Origin: DASYAN01 sp034431765
GTDB taxonomy: Bacteria; Chloroflexota; Ktedonobacteria; Ktedonobacterales; Ktedonobacteraceae
DNA length: 64,000 bases
Assembly: GCA_034431765.1 (NCBI GenBank)
Contig: DAOUDD010000010.1
Span: 27,852 to 91,851, forward strand
Direction of reading: 5' to 3'
The stretch's first letter is position 1, and each line of letters starts with the position of its first letter. Of this stretch, positions 44,517-53,832 are shown in pieces. The translations under genes and the position numbers were made by a program. The notes under the pieces are model-generated. The model ran no database searches, was not told the origin of the DNA, and worked only from the letters and a program-made list of their open reading frames with translations.

Positions 44517-45530
44517 TTAGAGAACAGGCCAATCATGACCAGCAGCCTGATAGATTGCTTCAATGGTTGCAATATTCTCAAACGATTCGCCAAGTCCCCT
44601 TGCAAGCTCTTCTCCAGAACGAATGCAAGAGGCAAAGTGTTCAACTTCAAGCTGATATTGATCGACAGCGGAAAAATCTTTTTCGCTCATCTGCCCATTT
44701 CTTGTAAGAAATACAGTCACATTATTTTTACCAGGAGTGAAGGGCACAGGCAAGGTAATTGTGCCGGACTCCCCAATAATTTCTGCGACCTGTCGTGAAG
44801 GGAGGCCAAAGCTGGAATCAATCAGGGCAAAGCAGCCATCTCCGTAATCCAAGACAGCATTTGTTGCTCTATCAACACTCACAGGACCTATTGTGTGAAC
44901 ACGAGCGGCCACAGAGAGCGGGGCACGTCCATACACAGCGCGACTTAGATTGAGGGGATAGCAACCGACATCCATTAATGATCCACCGGCCAGCTCAGGA
45001 TTCAGTCGAATGTTATCGGGACGAGCACGAATATCGAATGAGAACGAGGATCGTACGAGCCTGACAGGTCCAATGCTCCCTGCGTTCACCTGTTCAAGCG
45101 CCCAGACAATCTGCGGGTGAAAACGATACATAAAGGCTTCCATCAATAAGACGTTGGCGGCACGTGCAGCCTCGATCATAGCAGTCGCTTCTCCGGTTGT
45201 GACTGCCAGCGGTTTCTCACACAGCACATGTTTGCCTGCCTGCAATGCTTTGATTGTCCATTCAGCATGCAAGCTATTAGGTAAAGGTATATAGACAGCC
45301 TCTACTTCGGGATTAGCGAGCACGCTCTCGTAGCCTTCAGAGATACGGACATGTGGAGCAAAGGAATAGAGTTCACTGGCACGGCGTGTATCTCGACTAC
45401 CAACAGCCACAAGCCGACCATTTGTTGAAGCTATAATTGCCGGTGCAACAGCCTTGACACCGATATTTGCTGTACTGAGAATTCCCCAACGAACGCGATC
45501 AGAATCGACCATTTTTTTAAAATCTATCAT
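44517..45530 (-). CDS. Gfo/Idh/MocA family NAD(P)-dependent oxidoreductase
   Basis: 337 residues. N-terminal Rossmann domain (RWGILSTANIGVKAVAPAI, AVGSRD), the family EKP motif in HVLCEKPLAVT, and the C-terminal substrate domain with MYRFHPQI and GGSLMDVGCYPLNLSR. These enzymes oxidise or reduce sugars and inositols. Substrate unknown. The frame starts at ATG 45530; an ATG at 45512 is also possible. Convergent with the hypothetical gene at 43.7 kb. Confidence 0.9.
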   Translation of the reverse strand: MIDFKKMVDSDRVRWGILSTANIGVKAVAPAIIASTNGRLVAVGSRDTRRASELYSFAPHVRISEGYESVLANPEVEAVYIPLPNSLHAEWTIKALQAGKHVLCEKPLAVTTGEATAMIEAARAANVLLMEAFMYRFHPQIVWALEQVNAGSIGPVRLVRSSFSFDIRARPDNIRLNPELAGGSLMDVGCYPLNLSRAVYGRAPLSVAARVHTIGPVSVDRATNAVLDYGDGCFALIDSSFGLPSRQVAEIIGESGTITLPVPFTPGKNNVTVFLTRNGQMSEKDFSAVDQYQLEVEHFASCIRSGEELARGLGESFENIATIEAIYQAAGHDWPVL

Positions 45531-45757
45531 GCTAAGTTCAGCCTCTCTTTCTTAATACAATATATCTCTTCATTATTATATCAACATAGACTATCAATAA
45601 TGAGGTCTAAGAAACTGATTAGAGGATAGTTGAGCACACTTTCACCGGTTAATTCTTTAAACTTCATTATGTAACCAAAACTTGCACTTTCATTGAAGGT
45701 ATGTCTACAATCAAATAGTATAATCTTTTACTACTCATCAAGAAAGGACATATCTTC

Positions 45758-46555
45758 ATGACTCAAAAGAGCACACATCGTCCAGTGCGCGTCGGTGTGC
45801 AACTTCATCCCCAGCATACCTCCTACCAGGATTATGCGCAGGCGGTGCAGCGTATGGAGGAGCTGGGTGTCGATACAATTTGGAACTGGGACCATTTTTT
45901 TCCACTTTACGGCGATCCGCAAGGGAACCATTTTGAAGGCTGGACACTGCTGACCGCCATGGCAACACTTACTAGACGCGCACAGGTTGGCTGCCTGGTG
46001 ACATGTAACACCTATCGCAACCCTGCGCTCCTCGCGGATATGGCAAAAACTGTTGATCATATTTCTAATGGTCGCGTCATCTTAGGTATAGGTGCAGGCT
46101 GGTTTGAGCGCGACTACAAAGAGTATGGCTATGACTTTGGAACGGCTGGAAGCAGGCTCGCCGCTCTGGAAACAGCACTACCTATCATTCGTCACCGCTG
46201 GGAAGTTGATGCTCCTAAACCAGTGCAGTCGTCTATTCCTATCCTTGTTGGGGGCGGTGGCGAAAAGAAAACCCTGCGCATCACTGCTCAATATGCAGAT
46301 ATGTGGCACGGTTTTGGAGATGCGGAAACGCTCGCGCACAAAAATCAGGTCCTTGATACCTGGTGTCAAGAGGTTGGACGCAATCCACAGGAGATCGAGC
46401 GCTGCGCAGGTACAAACAAAGATGATAGCGACGAGAGGCGCGATGCATCTGTTCAGGCAGGAGTGACTCACCTAATTATAGGCATGCAGGCTCCCTGGGA
46501 TTTCACAGCCATCGAGAAACTGGTGAAGTGGCGTGACAGCCGCAACGGACGCTAA
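45758..46555 (+). CDS. LLM-class F420-dependent oxidoreductase
   Basis: 265 residues, luciferase-like barrel: TIWNWDHFFPLYGDPQGNHFE (metal-free flavin cofactor loop), VGCLVTCNTYRNPALLADMAKT, LGIGAGWFERDYKEYGYDF and PILVGGGGEKKTL. Shorter than its neighbour at 42.5 kb, lacking part of the insertion after the barrel middle. AAAGGA upstream of the ATG and a TATAAT about 30 bases before it. Ends at a convergent hairpin. Confidence 0.88.
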   Translation: MTQKSTHRPVRVGVQLHPQHTSYQDYAQAVQRMEELGVDTIWNWDHFFPLYGDPQGNHFEGWTLLTAMATLTRRAQVGCLVTCNTYRNPALLADMAKTVDHISNGRVILGIGAGWFERDYKEYGYDFGTAGSRLAALETALPIIRHRWEVDAPKPVQSSIPILVGGGGEKKTLRITAQYADMWHGFGDAETLAHKNQVLDTWCQEVGRNPQEIERCAGTNKDDSDERRDASVQAGVTHLIIGMQAPWDFTAIEKLVKWRDSRNGR

Positions 46556-46569
46556 ACATGCGACATTGT

Positions 46570-46619
46570 ATTCAGAACAGAAAGAGAACTAAACTTCGGC
46601 ACACTCCTCTGTTCTGAAT
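46570..46619. terminator. Bidirectional hairpin between convergent genes
   Basis: 12-bp perfect arms 46570-46581 and 46608-46619 with a 26-base loop, between the LLM gene and the methyltransferase gene. Confidence 0.55.
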
Positions 46620-46635
46620 AGAGAAAATCCAAAAG

Positions 46636-47505
46636 CTACGCCTGCATAGGCTTCTTCGCCCAGATTGTCAGGCCAAATGAGATGGATGTAAAATCCTCTT
46701 GCAACATTTCTAGCAGCATCTGTTGATAGAGCTTATTGTAAGTTTCCTCATCCACAAAACCTGCTCGCGTAAGGTATGGTTTGAGTAAAGCAAACGTAAC
46801 CTCTGATTCCTTGTATGAATTGTAATACTGATCGGTCCCATAATCAGCAACAAGACAAAAGGGTCGCCTGTTTATTTGCTCAAAGCCTGCATCACGCAAC
46901 AGTCTTCCAAGTACATGCGCTAGACCAATAGAACGCTCATCGACAGAAAAAGTACGCTTCTGTTGAGCAAGTGCTTTAATGAGATATCCACCAAGGGTTT
47001 GTAAGGCAGGGCTACTGGATGTGCCAAACTCCGCTTCCGTTAAACGAACTATTCCACCCGGTCGAACCACTCGTTTGCACTCAGCAAGTAGTACAGGCCA
47101 GGACACCTGATCCATGAAGCCTGTTATAAAGCGCGCATTGACGAGACCGAAGGAGTTGTCCTGAAATTCTAGCGGCTGACGTGCGTTCATGACCTCGAAG
47201 GAGACGTTCTGAAGTTCTTGCGTACGTGCCTGGGCAAAAGCGTAGTTTACCATTGTCGGATTGATATCAATGCCGATCACATCTATATCCTGATACTGAT
47301 GAGCGACCTCCAATGTCCAACCACCAGGGCCACAACCGATATCGAGCAATTGCTCAACAGTAGAAAGATCTGGTTGTTCAGGAAATAGACCACCCATCGC
47401 CTGTGTAAAAAGCTTGTCTTGCTCCATCAGCCGTGCCGTTTCGGCTGCTTCTTCAATATCTATCACATACTTGTTGTCCGGCTCTCGTGCATCAGATGCT
47501 TGCAT
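46636..47505 (-). CDS. Class I SAM-dependent methyltransferase (paralogue of the 15-kb gene)
   Basis: 289 residues. SAM motifs LLDIGCGPGGWTLEVA, VIGIDINPTMV and ECKRVVRPGGIVRLTE, then a helical C-terminal region. Layout and many residues match the methyltransferase at 14.9 kb (shared IDSERAAE/IDIEEAAE start, MGG, VNARF/VNARL), so the two are paralogues. ATG at 47505 with GGAAGGGAGGA upstream; the longer TTG frame start is rejected. Substrate unknown. Confidence 0.87.
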   Translation of the reverse strand: MQASDAREPDNKYVIDIEEAAETARLMEQDKLFTQAMGGLFPEQPDLSTVEQLLDIGCGPGGWTLEVAHQYQDIDVIGIDINPTMVNYAFAQARTQELQNVSFEVMNARQPLEFQDNSFGLVNARFITGFMDQVSWPVLLAECKRVVRPGGIVRLTEAEFGTSSSPALQTLGGYLIKALAQQKRTFSVDERSIGLAHVLGRLLRDAGFEQINRRPFCLVADYGTDQYYNSYKESEVTFALLKPYLTRAGFVDEETYNKLYQQMLLEMLQEDFTSISFGLTIWAKKPMQA

Positions 47506-47693
47506 GGAGAACGTGTCCTCCCTTCCTATCAATCTTGATGGTCTCTCAAAAATATCTATCCTATAGAAATGTTCTTCTTCGCATCATAATCATATTGATC
47601 ATTCCCTGTCAAGAAGATCATGCCAGGATAGGTTTAAACCTTAGGGGGAAGTAGCATACAGCAAACTGTCTTCATCAAACTAAGCTTTCTCTC

Positions 47694-48080
47694 TCATTTG
47701 ACGATAACAGTTAGATTCATATGCAGGTGTACGGTACAGTAGAACTGAAACGTTCCCGCAACGGCAAAAGGTCCTATCTTGTGCGACTGACCTGTACCTG
47801 AGATTTGGAGATCAACCTTCGGAGCCCCCTTTTCTTGAAATCTCACATCACCACCTCTGCCTTTCCAGGTTCCATTCTCGATGATGTGTACGGTAGGAAC
47901 GTCATCTACCAGGGTAATCGTCTCGCCTTTCTGGATCGTGATGGAATGTAGAAGAAAATCTGTCTCGTTCATATGCACAACATTTTTCTCTTGTTCTGCT
48001 CCTCCACATGCACACAGCAGAACAAAGAAGAGCAGAACGGGTATTGTGGCTATAAGACACATCAGATATCTTCTTCTCAC
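47694..48080 (-). CDS. Cupredoxin-like lipoprotein
   Basis: 128 residues. Signal peptide with lipobox LLCAC (Cys25 or close by), then a cupredoxin beta barrel: His in VHIIENG and the C-terminal copper loop FYCTVHLHM (Cys, His, Met pattern of type 1 copper sites). A membrane-tethered copper electron carrier or copper binder is likely. It lies next to copper-resistance genes. Confidence 0.8.
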   Translation of the reverse strand: MRRRYLMCLIATIPVLLFFVLLCACGGAEQEKNVVHMNETDFLLHSITIQKGETITLVDDVPTVHIIENGTWKGRGGDVRFQEKGAPKVDLQISGTGQSHKIGPFAVAGTFQFYCTVHLHMNLTVIVK

Positions 48081-48159
48081 AAAAATTGAGCCTTTTCTAT
48101 CTTATCAAGTAGCGTTTCAGAGAAAATCCAACATTTCCTGAAATGTAGAAGCCATAAAG

Positions 48160-50151
48160 CTAGAGAGAGACATCCACAGTGAAAGTTGCCGAGTGGAGCT
48201 GATTCGCAGAAAGCACATTGATACGGAGTTCCCAATGCCCTCCCATACCGAAATCGCAGGTTGTTCGATAGGTTCCCGCTTCGGCAGCCTGAAACTGGAG
48301 TGGTGTACTTCCCATATCCATATCGAGCATAGTACTGTAGGCCGATACTCCGATATCATTGGGGACGTTTCCCTGGCTATCCTTTACTTTCACGATTAAC
48401 TGGTTGCTACCAAAGCGATTCGGCGTCAGTGTGACATCAAGTGTAAAGATATTATCCTTCGTTTTGATAATATTATGAAATGGTTGGGAAGGCTGAGAAG
48501 CACTCGCTGGAGAGACCGGTGTTGCAGGTAGCAATGTGCCAGAGAATACGGTGAGTAATCCTGTACACAAAAGCACAGCCACACCTAATAGGGGTTCCCA
48601 GGAGAGAACGCGTGTAATTCGTCTAAATTGACGCGCAACGTTTTGCTCAAAACGTTTGAACTCTTCACCTGTAGCAGTCTTTTCGCTCTTTTCCCCTTCT
48701 TCTCCATTCCATTCGTTGTACAACTGATAGTCATATGCCAGGCGAGGTCGCCAGAAGAACACATGCAGAGCACTGACGAGTAACATTCCCCCTACAAGGG
48801 TGCTCTTGACGAGCAGTGTACGACCATATGCAGTAGAGAGCAATTGCTCCCATGACTCCATACGAGTTGTCGCATTAAGCGGTCCGGTCACCGCCATCAG
48901 AACGACACCTGTGAAGGCCATAGGTGAGAAGTGCTTGAGAGTGGAGAGTAACGCTGGAACACGCTCAAGTAGGGGTTTTGACCAACGGTGAACCGCTGGG
49001 AGACAAGCAAGGGCAAGATAGAGCATCCCGCCAATCCAAAGCGATGCAGCCAAGAGATGAGCCCAATCCACAAGCACAGCGTAGAGGAGAGATGTCGAAC
49101 GAACAGCCGCTGCATGACCAGATAGAACTGTTGTCGTTATCAACGCTAAAGCAAGAAGAAAATTTCCCCAGGTTATAAAAGCTGGAAGACTCTTGTTCTG
49201 CCTGGCCATACGTCTTCCAAGAACAGCCAGTAACAGTGCAACGACGAGAACAGCAGAACGAATTAGCCAGTAGCGACTGAATGAGCCACTGCTCAGCAGA
49301 CCTTGCAGAATGTGGGGTGAGAGCGCCAGATCCCAGCGTCCATTTGTGAGTGTTACAGCTTGACCAAAGAGCACGCCCATATTGGCAACAAAAAGTACAC
49401 ACAGGATAGGAAGAGCTAACTGCCTGTGAAACACATGTGCTGCACGTTGCTGTAACTCTCCATCTTGTTGTGCTACTACGCCATCTTCAACCAGTTCGGG
49501 ACTCTTCTTTTCACCATTTTCAGGAGTCAGGAATGTCTGCCAGAGTTGCGCACCAACCCAAAAGACAATGCACAGCTCAAGAAGAGTAGTCATAAAGAGA
49601 TTGAAGAGAGTCGTTCCATCCAATTGTCCATTTGATGTAACGGTACCAAAACTGGGTAATGGAGGTAACTGACCATTATATTCTGGCACAACACCATTTG
49701 GCTGAGCAATCTTAAAGATAAAGTTGCCAGAGGCAATATGCCCATCATCTGCAGATTGTGTGCGGTAAATAACAGCGTAGACACCTGGAGGTAACAGTTT
49801 CAGCGACAGATCCATCTCCTGAGCGTTGTCAGGAGAGACATGGACATCCGCATTGTCGAGATGATTGTGCGGATCTATCACATCCTTAACGTTGCTCTGG
49901 GCAGCGTTGATAACGTACGCGGTACTGAAAGAGGGGTTTAAGCTCTCCGTGAACCACATGCGTACCTGGGAAGGAGGATTTGTGAGGACAGCATCTCTTG
50001 CTGGATCGGAGTGATCAAGAAGAGCATGTGCCGATTGTGCAGATGCAAAGCCAGGCATGCAAATCAGCCAGAGCAGTGCTATAAGCAATGCATAGCAGAA
50101 ACGTCTGATATATCTATCGATTTGCCAACGATGAGTATGCTGTACTGTCAC
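48160..50151 (-). CDS. CopC-CopD-YtkA fusion, copper uptake/resistance membrane protein
   Basis: 663 residues resembling YcnJ. Signal peptide (about 14-38), CopC domain starting HALLDHSDPARDAVL with copper-binding His and the DDGHIASGNF end motif, then the CopD membrane domain with about eight helices (about 185-530), and a C-terminal YtkA-like domain (about 560-660). CopC/CopD proteins bind periplasmic copper and move it across the membrane. Direction (import or resistance) cannot be read from sequence. ATG at 50151. Confidence 0.9.
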   Translation of the reverse strand: MTVQHTHRWQIDRYIRRFCYALLIALLWLICMPGFASAQSAHALLDHSDPARDAVLTNPPSQVRMWFTESLNPSFSTAYVINAAQSNVKDVIDPHNHLDNADVHVSPDNAQEMDLSLKLLPPGVYAVIYRTQSADDGHIASGNFIFKIAQPNGVVPEYNGQLPPLPSFGTVTSNGQLDGTTLFNLFMTTLLELCIVFWVGAQLWQTFLTPENGEKKSPELVEDGVVAQQDGELQQRAAHVFHRQLALPILCVLFVANMGVLFGQAVTLTNGRWDLALSPHILQGLLSSGSFSRYWLIRSAVLVVALLLAVLGRRMARQNKSLPAFITWGNFLLALALITTTVLSGHAAAVRSTSLLYAVLVDWAHLLAASLWIGGMLYLALACLPAVHRWSKPLLERVPALLSTLKHFSPMAFTGVVLMAVTGPLNATTRMESWEQLLSTAYGRTLLVKSTLVGGMLLVSALHVFFWRPRLAYDYQLYNEWNGEEGEKSEKTATGEEFKRFEQNVARQFRRITRVLSWEPLLGVAVLLCTGLLTVFSGTLLPATPVSPASASQPSQPFHNIIKTKDNIFTLDVTLTPNRFGSNQLIVKVKDSQGNVPNDIGVSAYSTMLDMDMGSTPLQFQAAEAGTYRTTCDFGMGGHWELRINVLSANQLHSATFTVDVSL

Positions 50152-50266
50152 AAACTTCCCCTGGTCTAGCCGTAGAACCTGCTTTTCCTATAAAAGCACC
50201 TGTTTAGAAGCGCTTTCTCTTGCTGCTTCGTATTGTACGCCGCTTCTAGCGCTTTCTCAAGAGGTC

Positions 50267-50869
50267 CTATAACGGACGTTTGCGTGCGTTCATCCGGCCA
50301 CTCACAAGACCCCCACCAACAGCACCAACCACTAACGCCAGCAATGCAATTCCACCTGCTAATAGAGGTGATATTCCTCCCGACGACGCGTTATTCGTCA
50401 TACTCTGTGCATTGTTATTCTTAGCAGCGGCATTCGCAGTCATTCCTTTGAGCATGTCACTCATATTCACAAAGAAGCGGAAACTGCCACTGGTATGATG
50501 CCCATCATCTGCTGCTACTGTGCGCCACAGCACGACGTAGACTTCAGAGTTGTTTCCCTGGAGAGGTACTGTCATCTTCTTCTGATCTTTGGTATCAACC
50601 TGAGCTGTTCCTGTGCTAACTTCCTTCCCATCAACATCATAGATGGTAATAGCACTCCCTGTCGGATTCAGCTCTTCGGTAAAGGTAATCGAAACCGAGG
50701 ATGGAGCAGCTTTCAAGTTTGCATTTTGAGCCGGATCAGAGCTTGCATAATCGGCGTGAGCGGATGCTGTTCCTGAGAATAACAACAATGAACTCAGGCT
50801 CAAGCTCAGCGCGAATAGGAACAGAAGCACACCTCGTGTCCAGTATATGCGGGGCTTGCGAGAAATCAT
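50267..50869 (-). CDS. CopC domain protein with C-terminal membrane anchor
   Basis: 200 residues: signal peptide ending SGTASA-HADYASS, CopC domain whose mature N-terminus keeps a His, then TVAADDGHHTSGSFRF, a low-complexity Asn/Ala linker and a C-terminal membrane helix followed by RKRPL. Extracellular copper-binding protein held at the membrane. ATG at 50869 with AGGAAGGA 8 bases upstream gives a clean signal peptide. An ATG at 50941 also has AGGAG and would add 24 residues. Confidence 0.88.
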   Translation of the reverse strand: MISRKPRIYWTRGVLLFLFALSLSLSSLLLFSGTASAHADYASSDPAQNANLKAAPSSVSITFTEELNPTGSAITIYDVDGKEVSTGTAQVDTKDQKKMTVPLQGNNSEVYVVLWRTVAADDGHHTSGSFRFFVNMSDMLKGMTANAAAKNNNAQSMTNNASSGGISPLLAGGIALLALVVGAVGGGLVSGRMNARKRPL

Positions 50870-50941
50870 AGAAAATTCCTTCCTGGTCAAATAGATGCTT
50901 ATTAGTTGGAGCAATGCGTCTTTTCTTGTACCTGGAAACAT

Positions 50942-51399
50942 CTTTTGTTCTCCTACAGGTACCTTGTGAACATTAATACACTACCTCTTGCTAGACTATT
51001 CGTCCATTAGGATTACTGCCTATTTTTTCCCCTAAGGCGTAGCCTATGCTTAACAGAAAAACTCCTCGTTCTGACAAAATAGTTGCATAGCCAGAAGCTC
51101 CATATCACGCCTAAAGTGTAAAGCGAGTATTTCTATTTTGAATATCGCAAAATGATTTTAACATGATTATTAGTTCTACAGCAGTAAAGTGGTTATTTAA
51201 TACGCGCTTTCTCTGAAAAATAGGTACTTCTACCCATCCTATTTCCGCGTAGATCAAGGTATACTAGAGATATACAATTCTGTATGTTACCCTGCAATCG
51301 CGTATACACACTCCCTTTAAAGCGTCTTCTCCTATCTTATTTACATCCTCTATATACCTTGTCGTGTCATCAAATTCTATTCAGGAAAGGATATGTGAG
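50942..51399. other. 460-bp divergent region of the copper island
   Basis: AT-rich, no gene. Probably holds the promoters of the CopC and DUF2182 genes; no clear metal-regulator site was identified. Confidence 0.35.
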
Positions 51400-52206
51400 A
51401 TGCATGAAGTTTTTCGGCAGAACGTACTTCATCGCCTCACACAAAAGCACTCCCTTTTCTCCTTTTGGTCGGCGCTGGTGTATCCATATACACTTATTGT
51501 CATTTCCTGGGCAGCGCTTGTTCTGCTCGATACCACCCATCAGCTTCAATGGCTTGATCATGATTATTTACTCACGACAATACATTTACCGTGGCTACTG
51601 GTAGCAGGAGTTTTTTTAGCCGGTTGGCAGGTAATGATGATAGCAATGATGCTTCCAGCACTTCTGCCACTCGTTGCACAGATAGATAGTTCGAGGCCAG
51701 ATATTGTTTCGCGCTGGAAGCTACAAGCAACGTTTCTGGGAAGCTATGCATTGGTCTGGACGCTCTTCGCCATTAGTGTTTTTATAGGAGATTCAGCTAT
51801 ACATTGGCTAGTATCGCACTGGTTCTGGCTCTCTTCTCATGTCTGGCTTATAGGTACAAGCATCCTGCTGCTTGCCGGACTTTTTCAGTGGAGTCCATAC
51901 AAGAAAACTGCATTGAGTTCTTGCTCAGCAACAGATCTCACGTTCCTCCGTTCTTCCAGGACACTTCTATGCACTGCATGGAGGCTGGGAATACGTTACG
52001 GACGCGCCTGTTTTGGCTCTTGTTGGGTTCTCATGCTTGCAATGATAGCGATGGGAATGAAAAGCCTTTTCATTATGACAGTAGGCAGTGTCATTATTCT
52101 GGCAGAGAAAAATAGCTCTGCACATCTCTCTATTCGCGTCGCTGTAGGAATACTGTGCCTCGGCCTTGCAGTTGTGTGGGGAATAAGCGCAGGCCACATT
52201 AGATAG
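51400..52206 (+). CDS. DUF2182 integral membrane protein
   Basis: About 268 residues with six hydrophobic helices. The second helix carries AGWQVMMIAMMLPALLPL and the fifth to sixth region CWVLMLAMIAMGMKSLFIM, methionine-rich motifs typical of DUF2182 and reminiscent of metal-handling membrane proteins. ATG at 51400 with AGGAAAGG upstream; the GTG frame start is less likely. The downstream gene is a Cys-rich DUF1326-like protein, the common partner of DUF2182. Function not established. Confidence 0.85.
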   Translation: MHEVFRQNVLHRLTQKHSLFSFWSALVYPYTLIVISWAALVLLDTTHQLQWLDHDYLLTTIHLPWLLVAGVFLAGWQVMMIAMMLPALLPLVAQIDSSRPDIVSRWKLQATFLGSYALVWTLFAISVFIGDSAIHWLVSHWFWLSSHVWLIGTSILLLAGLFQWSPYKKTALSSCSATDLTFLRSSRTLLCTAWRLGIRYGRACFGSCWVLMLAMIAMGMKSLFIMTVGSVIILAEKNSSAHLSIRVAVGILCLGLAVVWGISAGHIR

Positions 52207-52249
52207 TCCTATATCGTTTTGCATGTTTTGCAAAGGAGGATCTTTTTTC

Positions 52250-52804
52250 ATGGTTATGCTTCATGTTCGATCTCGTATTGTTATAAAAGGTGCAACATTT
52301 GGTGCTCGTGGCGATTCTTGCTCGTGTGACCCCTGCGACTGTGATCCCTGTACCTGCGGAGACGCCTTAATACCCAATATTCCAGGCTGGCGTGTCAGTG
52401 GGTGCTCTATTCAGGAAGGGCAAATGGACTCTGTAGACGTCGCCGGTACGCTGCTCCTGAGCCTGGCGCTACCGGCAGATGAACAGGGCCATTTCTGGCA
52501 AGAAGTGCTGTTGGTTGACGAGCAGGTTAGCGATAAACTATTGTCAGCGCTCATACCGTTGCTGGAGGACTATTTGAAGAGTGTTCCGGCCGAGGGACAA
52601 CGGCTTCCCGCTGCGCAACGAGCAATCTATAAACTGCCCATTCGGGCACATGAGAGGCCTGAAGGACCTTTTGTGCAGGTGACATTTGAGCCAGACAGTG
52701 CGATGCTCTTACAAGAGGGAGCACCTGGCTGGCAAGAACGTCTACAGCCATGGAGCTACGATGGATTGCTACGCATACGCAAGAACTTTGAGCTACACTC
52801 ATAG
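52250..52804 (+). CDS. Cys-rich DUF1326-like protein
   Basis: 184 residues. Near the N-terminus six cysteines are packed as CSCDPCDCDPCTC (residues 24-36), a likely metal-binding cluster. The rest matches DUF1326-type layout (IPGWRVSGCSIQEG, GTLLLSLALPADEQG, RPEGPFVQVTFEP) with no signal peptide. AAAGGAGG 10 bases before the ATG at 52250. Translationally close to the DUF2182 gene. Binding of copper or zinc is inferred from the Cys cluster and neighbours. Confidence 0.75.
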   Translation: MVMLHVRSRIVIKGATFGARGDSCSCDPCDCDPCTCGDALIPNIPGWRVSGCSIQEGQMDSVDVAGTLLLSLALPADEQGHFWQEVLLVDEQVSDKLLSALIPLLEDYLKSVPAEGQRLPAAQRAIYKLPIRAHERPEGPFVQVTFEPDSAMLLQEGAPGWQERLQPWSYDGLLRIRKNFELHS

Positions 52805-52824
52805 CTGTTTAAGCTGTTGAATCA

Positions 52825-52859
52825 AAAGGTGTGAAAAGTAGCCAGCTCTTCACACCTTT
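52825..52859. terminator. Hairpin between the DUF1326 and HMA genes
   Basis: 14-bp arms 52825-52838 and 52846-52859 with one A-C mismatch on the plus strand (G-U on the minus strand) and a TTT end. Likely terminates both convergent genes. Confidence 0.6.
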
Positions 52860-52941
52860 AATTATATACCCGAAAAGAGTGTACACTCCAGTCAGTAGCT
52901 AAAAATTTGTAATGTAAGTAGAGAAAGCACTACTGAGGGAC

Positions 52942-53196
52942 TTACTCAGCGGTAAGAGCTTCAGGTGCTTCTGCCTGTACATCTACATTAGAGATGGTGT
53001 GTCCAACCGTCCGTAAAGCTGTTGCAATCTGCTCCTGTGTCACAACATCTTTATCATAGCGTAGTGAAACGGTTTTAGAGGGAACGTCAGTGCTAAGTAT
53101 CTCGACAGTGGGTACCTCGTTAAGCGCACGTACAACCTTTTTCATGCACCCCTGACACCCGATCTTTGGAAGCGTCATCACTTGTTCTTGTTGCAT
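52942..53196 (-). CDS. HMA-domain copper chaperone
   Basis: 84 residues, heavy-metal-associated fold. The metal-binding loop GCQGCMKKV provides the CxxC pair (residues 14 and 17), as in CopZ-like copper chaperones. A basic-acidic surface and no signal peptide fit a cytosolic carrier. ATG at 53196 with AAAGAG upstream. Part of the copper island; presumably receives or delivers copper for the neighbours. Confidence 0.88.
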   Translation of the reverse strand: MQQEQVMTLPKIGCQGCMKKVVRALNEVPTVEILSTDVPSKTVSLRYDKDVVTQEQIATALRTVGHTISNVDVQAEAPEALTAE

Positions 53197-53590
53197 ACAT
53201 TTATCTCTTTCTACAATGTTCTTTGGTAGTCGTCATTCAAATAGAGGTTAGAGAATAGGATACACAGAGCATCCGCCTTGGTGAATGCTAGAGCATCCCA
53301 TACCCCCTCTACATGCTCCACTCGGAACATAGCATGGAGTGTACGAGGAGAAGGGTTTTCTGTCTATTCGGAGAAGTACCTAGTATTTTTCTCATTGCAG
53401 TATCTTGAAACCGAAGCGAACTATACGCAATTTAGAGATACTCGTGGCCCACCTCTTCAGCAGTATGAGTGTACCGGAGTATCCCAAGAGGATCAAAGTG
53501 ATTTTGCATCAGGTATCCGAATCTAGAAACATCAAGGTCAGGAGAAAATTTCTGCAATTTCGTTTTGAGTGGTGCAAGAAAGGGAGGAAG
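53197..53590. other. 390-bp intergenic region
   Basis: No gene supported. A minus-strand 25-codon stretch (53432-53508) looks protein-like but has no start signal or homologue I know. No strong structural element seen. Confidence 0.3.
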
Positions 53591-53664
53591 GGTGACCGAT
53601 GGGGCTTGAACCCACAACCGCTGGAGCCACAATCCAGAGCTCTGCCGATTGAGCTACGGCCACC
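53591..53664 (-). tRNA. tRNA-His (anticodon GUG)
   Basis: Cloverleaf on the minus strand: acceptor GTGGCCG/CGGTCAC (one G-U) with the extra G(-1) facing C73, D arm, anticodon stem CTGGA/TCCAG with loop TTGTGGC (anticodon GTG), and T arm with GGTTCAAGC. CCA is not encoded. Confidence 0.96.
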
Positions 53665-53690
53665 ACACACTGTGTCGTAAACACATCGCC

Positions 53691-53719
53691 AGTATAGTAG
53701 ACCTCTTGCGTTTTGTCAA
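53691..53719 (-). promoter_or_regulatory. Promoter of tRNA-His
   Basis: On the minus strand TTGACA (53719-53714) and TATACT (53696-53691) are 17 bases apart, about 30 bases upstream of the tRNA. Same spacing and quality as the tRNA-Gln promoter. Confidence 0.75.
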
Positions 53720-53832
53720 TAGGCAGAGACACCTTTTTCTTACCAATTTTTTGTCATATCGTACAACAAGGTATTTTATGAAAACGTGGCGAGAAAATCA
53801 CGATGTCTTCAGCTTCGTGAATGAACGCCCCC

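Noticed and set aside
53432..53632. 66-codon minus frame with protein-like C-terminus
   Set aside because: Overlaps tRNA-His and lacks a start signal; too short to judge as a relic.
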